From: G963663315 sp965116335
GTDB lineage: Bacteria > Pseudomonadota > Gammaproteobacteria > Arenicellales > Poriferihabitantaceae
Assembly: GCA_965116335.1 (NCBI GenBank)
Contig: OZ220677.1
Location: 186,001 to 250,000 of the forward strand
Direction: 5' to 3'
DNA length: 64,000 nt
A model generated the notes under the pieces. That model saw nothing but the letters and a program-made list of their open reading frames with translations, was not told the origin of the DNA and made no database searches. Every line of letters starts with the position of its first letter. Positions within the stretch are counted from its first letter, which is position 1. The translations under genes and the position numbers were made by a program. This document shows, piece after piece, positions 37,096 to 44,725 of this stretch.

Positions 37096-38270
37096 TGGAG
37101 GTTGTCCGGGTCTTTAAGCCAGTGCCCCAGAGCCGTGCGCTCTTCGTCCAGCATGCCGGTGAGGTTGCCGGGAGGCATGATCCCGGTGAGTACGGTAACC
37201 TGGTGAATGGCATTGCGGTGGGTGCGTACCTGGTCCAGAGTGTCGAGCTCAATTCCCTTGGGCGCGGTCGTGAATCCGGGGAATGTGGGTTGTGCAGCAT
37301 GGCAACTGATGCAGTGGGAGTTAATGATGGCGCTGGCAGTGGCATCGCTCACCATAACGTGGTTGCGTATGCTCTGGCGTGGCGCCGTCATCCATACCAG
37401 ACCTGCTATCACCAGGAAGGCCAGCGGTAGAACCCGGACAGAGCGATTACCGAGGTGACGTACATTGAAGTAATGGCGTACCAGGATGCTCGCCAGCGCC
37501 AGCAGAATCAGCACCAGCCAGTTCAGGTGATTGCCGTATGTAACGGGGAAGTGGCCGCTTAACATGGTGAACAGCGTCGGCAGGGTAAAATAGTTGTTGT
37601 GGCGGGAGCGAAGCAGGCCGTTCTTGCCGTGATCCGGGGCCAATGGCCGCTTGTCCGCCAGTGCGGATACCATATCCTTTTGCGCGGGTATGATGACAAA
37701 AAACACATTGGCCACCATGACTGTGCCGAGGGCCGCCCCTGTGTGTATATAGGCGGCGCGGGCGCTCAACAGCTGAGTCAGCGTAAAAGCCAGCAGGGCG
37801 AACCAACTGAAAACCAGAATGGTCAGCACAGCCTGTTTTTCTCTGAGAACCCTGCACAGGCCATCATAGATGAACCAGGATATGAGCATTGCCGATAGCC
37901 CGATGGTGATGCCTTGCCAGGGTTCCAGCGCCCGGATGGTCGGGTCTATCAGCCAGGCGCTGGCATTGAAATAGTAGATGGTGATCAGCAGGGCGAAGCC
38001 GGATAGCCAGGTGGTATAGGCCTCCCACTTGAACCAGTGCAGCGGGGACGGCAGACTTGGAGGGGCGGTGGAGAATTTCCGCAGATGGTAGAAGCCGCCT
38101 CCATGCACAGCCCACAGGGTGCCGGCAATGCCTTCTTCTTGCCGGGCTTTACGCTCCAGATTGTTCTCCAGCCAGTTGAAATAGAAAGACGCGCCGATCC
38201 AGGCAATGCCCACGGTAAAGTGGAGCCATCGCAAAAGGAGATTCACCCACTCATGAATATGAGCTTCCAT
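37092..38270 (-). CDS. puuD: Membrane-bound urate oxidase (PuuD type) with cytochrome c domain
   Basis: Oxidises urate to 5-hydroxyisourate without uricase, passing electrons to its own C-terminal cytochrome c. Start at ATG 38270 (MEAHIHEWVNLLLRWLHFTV), sharing one base with the regulator stop (TGATG); 392 residues. Seven to nine membrane segments (GIAWIGASFYFNWLENNL, then WLSGFALLITIYYF, and others), followed by the haem motif CISCHAAQP near residue 330 and GIMPPGNLTGML for the Met ligand. Coupled to puuE by 4 bases. Confidence 0.94.
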   Translation of the reverse strand: MEAHIHEWVNLLLRWLHFTVGIAWIGASFYFNWLENNLERKARQEEGIAGTLWAVHGGGFYHLRKFSTAPPSLPSPLHWFKWEAYTTWLSGFALLITIYYFNASAWLIDPTIRALEPWQGITIGLSAMLISWFIYDGLCRVLREKQAVLTILVFSWFALLAFTLTQLLSARAAYIHTGAALGTVMVANVFFVIIPAQKDMVSALADKRPLAPDHGKNGLLRSRHNNYFTLPTLFTMLSGHFPVTYGNHLNWLVLILLALASILVRHYFNVRHLGNRSVRVLPLAFLVIAGLVWMTAPRQSIRNHVMVSDATASAIINSHCISCHAAQPTFPGFTTAPKGIELDTLDQVRTHRNAIHQVTVLTGIMPPGNLTGMLDEERTALGHWLKDPDNLQ

Positions 38271-38926
38271 CAGACGGGTCGGTGCGGGTAAATGGATTGC
38301 AAGCCACAAATCCTGAGAACCATGCTGACCAGTGAGTCGGCCAGGCGGTCATGATCCCGTCTGGTCAGGCGCTTCTTGCGATAGATGGAGGCGACCTGCG
38401 TGCCGGATTCAGCATAATACTGGGTTGTACCCCAAATGACGAAGATCAGGTGATAGGGGTCCACAGGTAGAATGCGGTTCTGCCGGATCCAGTTTTCGAT
38501 TTCCGCTGCCAGTTGATCGGTCCATTGCCGCATATCCTGCTCCAGTTGTTCGCTGATATGTTGCCATCCGGTGAGCATTTCCCATGAGAAGATTCGTGTG
38601 GCGGCAGGATATAGCCGGGTCAGTTCCACCTTCATGCGGATATAGGTTTCGAGCACAGTGGCCGGGTCGGCATCGGCGTCGATGGGCGCCAGAGCCGTAT
38701 TCCAGATGTCCACCACATTGGACAGCACCGCATCATATAGCGCAGCCTTGTTGTCAAAGTAATAGTGTACGTTAGCCTTGGGCAGACCGGCGATGTCCGC
38801 TACCCGCTGGATGCGAGCGCCCTCGTAGCCATATTTCTCGAACTCCGTCTCAGCCGCCCGTAGTATCTGATCACGGCGGCGGTTGCCGAGCGGCGTAATC
38901 CGGCGTTTCGATGCGGTCATACTCAT
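38270..38926 (-). CDS. TetR-family regulator, RutR-like
   Basis: 218 residues. N-terminal helix-turn-helix at residues 18-65 (ILRAAETEFEKYGYEGARIQ, then ADIAGLPKANVHYYFDNKAA), C-terminal ligand domain with the RutR-type SWEMLTGWQHISEQLEQDMR and FVIWGTTQYYAESGTQVASI. E. coli RutR is released from DNA by uracil or thymine; a purine or its breakdown product is a plausible ligand here. It is the only regulator in the purine operon. Matching operators lie at 42511, 53039 and 58964, so it probably represses the transporter, xdh and guaD/uraD units. Confidence 0.9.
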   Translation of the reverse strand: MSMTASKRRITPLGNRRRDQILRAAETEFEKYGYEGARIQRVADIAGLPKANVHYYFDNKAALYDAVLSNVVDIWNTALAPIDADADPATVLETYIRMKVELTRLYPAATRIFSWEMLTGWQHISEQLEQDMRQWTDQLAAEIENWIRQNRILPVDPYHLIFVIWGTTQYYAESGTQVASIYRKKRLTRRDHDRLADSLVSMVLRICGLQSIYPHRPV

Positions 38927-38935
38927 GCTTACCGC

Positions 38936-39856
38936 TCAGGCGGTGGGGTGGAAGGGTTTGCCGATACAGGCCGGGGCATTGCGTTTGATCTTGTTCTGGT
39001 CCCGGGAGATGAGCGCCAGCACCAGTATGGTGGCGAGGTAAGGTAACATGCTCATTATCTGGGGCGAAACTCCCACTCCGAGTGCCTGGGCATGGAGTTG
39101 AAGAATAGTAATACCACCGAACAGATAAGCGCCCGCCAGCACCCGCCAGGCTCGCCAGGTTGCAAATACCACCAGCGCCAGCGCGATCCATCCGCGGCCT
39201 GCGCTCATGTTCTCAATCCATAGTGGAGAGTAGGCGAGGGACAAATAAGCGCCGGCGATGCCAGCCATGGCGCCGCCGAACAGGACGGCTGCGAAGCGGA
39301 TTTTGAGAACCGGATAGCCAATGGCATGGGCCGCATCATGGGAATCACCAACAGCGCGCAGGATCAGGCCGGGCCGGGTAGACTTCAGGAACCAGGCGAC
39401 TCCGATAACTGAGGCCAGTGAAGCGTAGACCAGTATATCGTGGTTGAACAGTAATGGCCCGAGCAACGGAATGTCCGACATATAGGGGACAGGCAGTTTG
39501 GGCAGTCCATCGTAGGCCACTCCCACCAGAGTCTGTCCCAACAGGGCGCTGAGGCCGATGCCAAAGATGGTCAAGGCGAGGCCGGTGGCTACCTGACTGG
39601 ATTGCAGTCCCAGTACCAGCATGCCGAATATGGCAGACATCCCGGCCCCCGCGAGGATACCAGCGGCAATGGCGAGCGTTGCGCTGCCGGTATAATGCAC
39701 CGTGGCGAAGGCTACGACCGCGCCCATCAGCATCATGCCCTCGACACCCAGATTGAGCACCCCCGATTTCTCCGCCACCATCTCGCCGATAGCGGCAAAC
39801 AATAGCGGCGTAGCCGCTGTGATAATCGTCAGTAAGGCGGGGATCAGTATTTCCAT
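38936..39856 (-). CDS. BMP-type purine/nucleoside ABC transporter permease 2
   Basis: Branched-chain-type permease (BPD_transp_2) of nucleobase/nucleoside importers such as YufQ. 306 residues, eight to ten membrane segments; family signature AEKSGVLNLGVEGMMLMGAV near the N-terminus and ENMSAGRGWIALALVVFATW later. Starts one base into the first permease stop. It belongs with the ATPase upstream and the BMP binding protein at 59970. Confidence 0.93.
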   Translation of the reverse strand: MEILIPALLTIITAATPLLFAAIGEMVAEKSGVLNLGVEGMMLMGAVVAFATVHYTGSATLAIAAGILAGAGMSAIFGMLVLGLQSSQVATGLALTIFGIGLSALLGQTLVGVAYDGLPKLPVPYMSDIPLLGPLLFNHDILVYASLASVIGVAWFLKSTRPGLILRAVGDSHDAAHAIGYPVLKIRFAAVLFGGAMAGIAGAYLSLAYSPLWIENMSAGRGWIALALVVFATWRAWRVLAGAYLFGGITILQLHAQALGVGVSPQIMSMLPYLATILVLALISRDQNKIKRNAPACIGKPFHPTA

Positions 39857-40935
39857 CAGGACTCCCTGAGTGCGATGGACGGGGTCGGCTGGATGCGATA
39901 GTGGATCAATACATCACAGGCTAAAAGAAAAAACAGCAACATACCCTGGAATACTCCGGTGACCGCGAGCGGCAGGTTGAGGGTGATCTGGGCAGATTCA
40001 CCGCCGAGATAGCTGAGCGCCAGCAGGTGGCTGGCGAGCAGGACTCCCACCGGATGCAGACGCCCGACGAAAGCGACGATGATGGCGGTAAAGCCATAGC
40101 CCGGTGAAATAGAGGGTTGGAGTTGCCCGATAGGGCCAGCCACTTCCAACAGGCCGGCGAGCCCTGCGGCACCGCCACCGAGCATCAGGGTCAGCCAGAT
40201 GGTTCGATTGATTCTGAACCCGGCGTAGCGGCCTGCCGCAGGCGCTTCACCGATGACCTTGACCTGGAACCCGATCAGGGTACGCGCCATGAGTATCCAG
40301 GCTCCCGCTACAGTAATCAGGGCCAGCAGCCAGCCCAAATGCAGCCGCGTACCATTCAGGATGATCGGCACGGTGGCGGAATCGTTGAATACCCGGGACT
40401 CCGGGAAGTTGAAACCATCGGGGTCGCGCCAGGGACCGTGTACCAGATAGCTGAGCAACAGGATTGCGACATAAGTCAGCATCAGGCTGACCAGAATCTC
40501 GTTGGCATTGAAGCGGGTACGTAAAAAAGCAGGGATCGAGGCCCAGATCATGCCCCCGACAATGCCGCCGAGAATCATCAGTGGCAGCACCCAGAAGCCT
40601 TCAACGTCGTGCAACCACAAGGCGATGCCGCCACCGCAGATAGCTCCCAGAGTGAGTTGTCCCTCAGCGCCGATATTCCAGACTCCGGCGCGAAAGCCGA
40701 TGGCCAGCGCCATCGCGATCAGCGCCAGTGGCGTCGCCTTGACTCCAAGTTCACCCCAGCCATACAGTGAGGTCAGTGGCTCGATAAAAAAGGCGTACAG
40801 GGCTTGACCCGGATGCACGTCCATGAGCATGAAAAGAACGATGCCCGACAGCAGAGTCAGCGCCAGCGCGATCAGTGGCGACAGCAGGATCATGCTTCGG
40901 GAGGCATTGGGCCGCCGCACCAGTTTAAGCGTCAT
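39856..40935 (-). CDS. BMP-type purine/nucleoside ABC transporter permease 1
   Basis: YufP-like permease, 359 residues, about nine membrane segments beginning MILLSPLIALALTLLSGIVL. Family features: GFRAGVWNIGAEGQLTLGAI and SISPGYGFTAIIVAFVGRLH. Overlaps the ATPase stop by 11 bases and shares one base with permease 2. Probably imports xanthine, guanine or nucleosides, in keeping with the degradation genes around it. Confidence 0.93.
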   Translation of the reverse strand: MTLKLVRRPNASRSMILLSPLIALALTLLSGIVLFMLMDVHPGQALYAFFIEPLTSLYGWGELGVKATPLALIAMALAIGFRAGVWNIGAEGQLTLGAICGGGIALWLHDVEGFWVLPLMILGGIVGGMIWASIPAFLRTRFNANEILVSLMLTYVAILLLSYLVHGPWRDPDGFNFPESRVFNDSATVPIILNGTRLHLGWLLALITVAGAWILMARTLIGFQVKVIGEAPAAGRYAGFRINRTIWLTLMLGGGAAGLAGLLEVAGPIGQLQPSISPGYGFTAIIVAFVGRLHPVGVLLASHLLALSYLGGESAQITLNLPLAVTGVFQGMLLFFLLACDVLIHYRIQPTPSIALRES

Positions 40936-42490
40936 GTTTTACCTCCGCTGCATTTGCCGGAGTTTGAGCACCTGCCATCAGCAGGCCGATCTGTTCCAGG
41001 GTGATCCGGTCTACCGACCAGGTTGCGGATACGCTGCCCGCGCAGATGGCTGCGATATGGTCGCTGATCTGCATGAGTTCATCCAGATCCTGGGAAATCA
41101 CCAGCACGGCAGCGCCTGTGGCAGCGAGCTCACGCAGCGCATCACGGATAGCGCGGGCAGCGCCAGCATCCACACCCCAGGTAGGCTGGGATACGACCAA
41201 AAGCTCCGGGTTCTGACAGATTTCCCGCCCGACGATGAATTTCTGCAGATTGCCCCCGGAGAGGCTTTCCGCAGGCGCCCGGCAACCATTGGCCTTGACC
41301 GCAAAGCGTTGGATGACATCGTCGGTGAAGCGGTCGCGCGCGCCACGATTGATAAATCCCCCGAACAGCAGCCGGAGTCGAAGGAATGCCGTCAGGAAGC
41401 TGTTTTCGGCCAGGCTCATGCCGGGCACTGCGCCGTGACCGAGACGTTCTTCCGGGATGGTGGACAGTCCCATCATTCGTCGGGCATTGGGCTTCAAGTG
41501 TCCGCAATCCTTTCCGTCGATACGAACCTGGTCTGCGGCCACCGTAATTTCACCACTGATGGCCATGCGTAATTCATCCTGTCCATTGCCGGCGACCCCC
41601 GCAACTCCGACAATTTCTCCCGCGCGAACCGTAAGGCTGATATTCCTTAATGGAATGCTGAACTCACTCGCCGGTGTGACGTTCAGGCAGTTCAGGGCCA
41701 GGCGGACCTTGCCGGAGGGTCGGGGGCGGCTCTTTTGATCCGATTCTTTCGCGAACTCTCCTCCCATCATCCTGGCAGCCAGAGTATGGGGTGTCTCGCT
41801 CGCCACCGCTACCGAACCCACAACCCGACCACCCCGAAGTATGGTTGCGTGGCTGCACAGCGCCTTGATCTCATCCAGCTTGTGGCTGATATAGAGGATC
41901 GCCATGCCTTCGGCGGCGAGTCGGCGCAGGGTTTCAAACAACTTATCTACTTCCTGCGGAGTCAGCACCGAGGTGGGTTCGTCCATGACCAGAAGCGCAG
42001 GATTCTGCAGCAGGCAACGAATGATCTCGATACGCTGGCGTTCTCCCACGGAGAGCGTATAGACATGCTGATCGGGGTTCAGCGGTAGCCCGTAGCGTCG
42101 GGAAATCTCTGTAATTTCCTGGCGTAGATCAACGGGGTTCTCCCGGATGTCCATGCCGAGCGCGATGTTCTCGAACACGGTCAGGGAATCGAACAGCGAG
42201 AAATGCTGGAACACCATGGCAATTCCCAGTCTGCGGGCACAGGCGGGCGTGTTGATTGAGACCCGCTGACCTTTCCAGGCAATATGCCCGGCATCGGGCT
42301 TCAGTACGCCGTAGATCATTTTCACCAGAGTGGATTTGCCAGCGCCGTTCTCGCCGAGCAGAGCATGGATCTCTCCTGAGTTGAGCGTGAGATGCACGTC
42401 ATCATTGGCGAGTACGCCGGGGAACGACCGCGTCATGCCACGCAACGCAAGCAGGCAGTCAGGCGATAATTCCTCTTTGGTTCCGGTCAT
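40925..42490 (-). CDS. BMP-type purine/nucleoside ABC transporter ATPase (two domains)
   Basis: YufO-like protein with two fused ATPase domains, about 521 residues. Start at ATG 42490 (MTGTKEELSPDCLL); the open frame's first codon is TTG at 42505. Domain 1: GENGAGKSTLVKMIYG, YTLSVGERQRIEIIRCL, LVMDEPTSVLTP. Domain 2: GVAGNGQDELRMAISG (degenerate Walker A, as usual in this family), SLSGGNLQKFIVGREI. First gene of the minus-strand operon running to allA; a RutR-like operator lies 21 bases upstream of its start. Confidence 0.93.
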   Translation of the reverse strand: MTGTKEELSPDCLLALRGMTRSFPGVLANDDVHLTLNSGEIHALLGENGAGKSTLVKMIYGVLKPDAGHIAWKGQRVSINTPACARRLGIAMVFQHFSLFDSLTVFENIALGMDIRENPVDLRQEITEISRRYGLPLNPDQHVYTLSVGERQRIEIIRCLLQNPALLVMDEPTSVLTPQEVDKLFETLRRLAAEGMAILYISHKLDEIKALCSHATILRGGRVVGSVAVASETPHTLAARMMGGEFAKESDQKSRPRPSGKVRLALNCLNVTPASEFSIPLRNISLTVRAGEIVGVAGVAGNGQDELRMAISGEITVAADQVRIDGKDCGHLKPNARRMMGLSTIPEERLGHGAVPGMSLAENSFLTAFLRLRLLFGGFINRGARDRFTDDVIQRFAVKANGCRAPAESLSGGNLQKFIVGREICQNPELLVVSQPTWGVDAGAARAIRDALRELAATGAAVLVISQDLDELMQISDHIAAICAGSVSATWSVDRITLEQIGLLMAGAQTPANAAEVKHDA

Positions 42491-42510
42491 CAGGTATAAT
42501 TGCAAAAAAG

Positions 42511-42526
42511 CTGATTAAATAGTCAG
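42511..42526. promoter_or_regulatory. RutR-like operator, ABC operon / deaminase
   Basis: CTGATTAAATAGTCAG, an inverted repeat with 2-base spacer and one mismatch between arms. Nearly identical to the xdh operator at 53039-53054. It lies between the divergent ABC transporter operon and the 8-oxoguanine-type deaminase, so both could be controlled. Confidence 0.75.
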
Positions 42527-42530
42527 GATA

Positions 42531-42559
42531 TTGACAGTATAGATAAATTCCGGTAATTT
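42531..42559 (+). promoter_or_regulatory. Promoter of the deaminase gene
   Basis: TTGACA at 42531-42536, 17-base spacer, TAATTT at 42554-42559. Predicted start of transcription near 42566, nine bases before the ATG at 42575, so the leader is very short. The operator lies just upstream of the -35. Confidence 0.5.
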
Positions 42560-42574
42560 TGCCAGTTTCTAATC

Positions 42575-43936
42575 ATGCAATCGTCACCCCGCCGAATCTG
42601 GATACGAAATCCGCTCTCGATATTTTCAGACCTCCCTGCAAGCGGGGGTATTGTGACCGAAGGCGCGGTCATTGCCGAGGTACTGGATTGTGGTGAGGCT
42701 CCCGCAAAACCCGTAGACGAAACCATTGACGCATCACAATCGGTCGTACTGCCCGGTTTGATCAACACGCACCACCACTATTACCAGACCCTGACCCGGG
42801 CTTGCCCTGTAGCATTGGATAAGGCGCTGTTTCCGTGGTTGAAGAGCCTCTATCCGGTCTGGGCCGGGCTGGATCTGGAGATGGTCGAGGTAGCTACTGA
42901 ACTTGCGTCCGTGGAACTCCTGCTATCAGGTTGCACCACCAGCTCAGACCACCATTACCTCTTTCCTGCGGGTGCCGCATCCGCTATTGATGCCCAGGTG
43001 ACGGCGTTGCGGCGCACCGGCCAACGCGCAGTACTCACCCGCGGCTCCATGAGTCTGGGCGCGAATCAGGGAGGGCTGCCGCCGCAATCGGTGGTGCAGG
43101 GCCGGGACGAGATCCTGTCGGACTCGGCGCGACTGATCGACCAGTACCACGATCCTTTGCCCGGCGCCATGTTGCAGATTGCGCTGGCTCCCTGCTCGCC
43201 GTTCAGTGTGTCGCGGGAACTGATGATCGAGACGGCGGTGCTGGCCCGGGAGCAAGGCGTCCGGCTGCATACCCATTTGGCAGAAACAGAAGATGAGAAC
43301 GCTTTTTGTCAACGCCAGTACGGTATGCGGCCATTGCATTATCTGGAATCTGTAGGATGGCTGGCGGATGATGTCTGGTTGGCTCATGGTATCCATTTCA
43401 CGGAGACGGAGATCAATCGGTTGGGCAAGACGGGTACAGGGATCACTCATTGTCCGAGCTCGAATATGATGCTGGGCTCAGGACAGTGTCGCGCCCTCGA
43501 CCTGGAGAGCGCAGGGTGTCCGCTGGGTCTGGGTGTGGATGGCTCTGCTTCCAACGACAGTTCCAATTTAATCCAGGAAGTCAGGCAGGCGTTTTTGTTG
43601 CAGAGATTGCATTATGGCGCGTCGTCGGTGAGCCACAGAGATGCATTACGCTGGGCGACTGCCGGTTCTGCCGCTTGTCTGGGCAGGGCTGACATCGGCG
43701 CGATTGCGCCGGGTATGCAGGCGGACCTGGCGTTGTTTCGATTGGATGAGCCGAATTTTTCCGGTGCCGGGGAGCCGTTGGCGGCGCTGCTCCTGTGCGG
43801 AGCCTGGCGCGCCAATGATGTGATGGTGGCGGGTCGGTGGCGGGTGCGGGATAGCGAAATCCCCGATCTTGATCTGGGTGCACTGAAGGCACGGCACGGG
43901 GAGTTGGCACGCAACCTGCAGGGCATGTCCGGCTGA
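42575..43936 (+). CDS. 8-oxoguanine/guanine-type deaminase (amidohydrolase)
   Basis: COG0402 amidohydrolase resembling 8-oxoguanine deaminases; relatives act on guanine, isocytosine or triazines. 453 residues. Metal and catalytic motifs: LINTHHHYYQTLTRA, RLHTHLAETEDE, VWLAHGIHFTETE, GLGVDGSASNDSSNL. Located opposite the purine transporter operon with a shared operator, and a separate GuaD exists at 57594, so oxidised guanine is a reasonable substrate; this is inference. Confidence 0.85.
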   Translation: MQSSPRRIWIRNPLSIFSDLPASGGIVTEGAVIAEVLDCGEAPAKPVDETIDASQSVVLPGLINTHHHYYQTLTRACPVALDKALFPWLKSLYPVWAGLDLEMVEVATELASVELLLSGCTTSSDHHYLFPAGAASAIDAQVTALRRTGQRAVLTRGSMSLGANQGGLPPQSVVQGRDEILSDSARLIDQYHDPLPGAMLQIALAPCSPFSVSRELMIETAVLAREQGVRLHTHLAETEDENAFCQRQYGMRPLHYLESVGWLADDVWLAHGIHFTETEINRLGKTGTGITHCPSSNMMLGSGQCRALDLESAGCPLGLGVDGSASNDSSNLIQEVRQAFLLQRLHYGASSVSHRDALRWATAGSAACLGRADIGAIAPGMQADLALFRLDEPNFSGAGEPLAALLLCGAWRANDVMVAGRWRVRDSEIPDLDLGALKARHGELARNLQGMSG

Positions 43937-44044
43937 AAACCTGTCTCAAAAACCCACTTGACAAGGGATGCCCCCTCAAAGTACATTCATACTCTCAATA
44001 TCCGGTAAAAAGCAGGCTAATGCAATGAAAAAAATAGAAATAAG

Positions 44045-44074
44045 TTCAATTAAGTCCTTGATTTATGGTATAAT
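44045..44074 (+). promoter_or_regulatory. Promoter immediately before the 8-bp repeat tract
   Basis: TTCAAT at 44045-44050, 18-base spacer, perfect TATAAT at 44069-44074. The predicted start of transcription, about 44081, coincides with the first tandem repeat, so the tract would form the very start of the leader. Confidence 0.55.
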
Positions 44075-44080
44075 TGACCG

Positions 44081-44183
44081 GATTACCGGATTACCGGATT
44101 ACCGGATTACCGGATTACCGGATTACCGGATTACCGGATTACCGGATTACCGGATTACCGGATTACCGGATTACCGGATTACG
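44081..44183 (+). repeat. Tandem 8-bp repeat, twelve GATTACCG units
   Basis: Twelve perfect units from 44081 to 44176 plus a partial unit to 44183. Eight is not a multiple of three, so gain or loss of units shifts any frame crossing it; three units encode ITGLPDYR-like peptides. ATG 44025 reads through the tract into a frame that stops at 44252; one more unit (or two fewer) would put it in frame with the giant protein downstream. Typical architecture of slipped-strand phase variation. Confidence 0.95.
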
Positions 44184-44271
44184 CTTTGGCGCGTCGGCCA
44201 TGAGCGCGTTCGCGTGGCTGCGCCGTTGCCTGGGTCCGTCCTCCCGGCCTGAATCTTTACCATCTGTCATT

Positions 44272-44725
44272 CCCCCCACCCGCTCTCCGGCGGGCTTCGC
44301 CCTTGTATCGCGGACTCCCCCTCAAGGGGGGAGTAATACCAACCCGACAATCATTCCCCCCTTGAGGGGGAATCCAATCCGCAAGCGGATTGGATGGGGG
44401 GACAACAACCCGTCAACGTATGATCCACCCGTCTTTCCCGCGAAGGCGGGAATCCACAACGATATGGAGGTTGTGGTTACCCCTCATGGGTGCCCGGTAT
44501 CGTTGGTTCCTGTTCCAACGGTTGCGGGAGGGTACAAGACCCTCCCCTACGATAACGGTCGGGAATCATTCCAACGACATCATGTCGAAGCGGGAATCCG
44601 CGAGCGGATGCGGGAGGGCACGGAGACCCTCCCCTACGATAACGGGTTGGCGCGTCAGATGGCGATTGTGCCCCCCATCACACCCGCTTCGCGCGATGTG
44701 ATTCCCCCTCAAGGGGGGAATGATG
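44272..44725. repeat. Composite repeat array before the giant protein
   Basis: Family A at 44272-44337 (variant with a longer stem), 44351-44401 and 44671-44725; family C at 44431-44456; partial family B at 44480-44557 and its 3' part at 44611-44645. Remarkably, the giant protein's frame is open through the whole array and back through the 8-bp repeats to 44074. Confidence 0.9.

Noticed and set aside
44081..44183. Possible CRISPR array
   Set aside because: The units are 8 bp with no spacers; it is a simple tandem repeat. The dispersed palindromes likewise have no regular spacer pattern and no cas genes are present.
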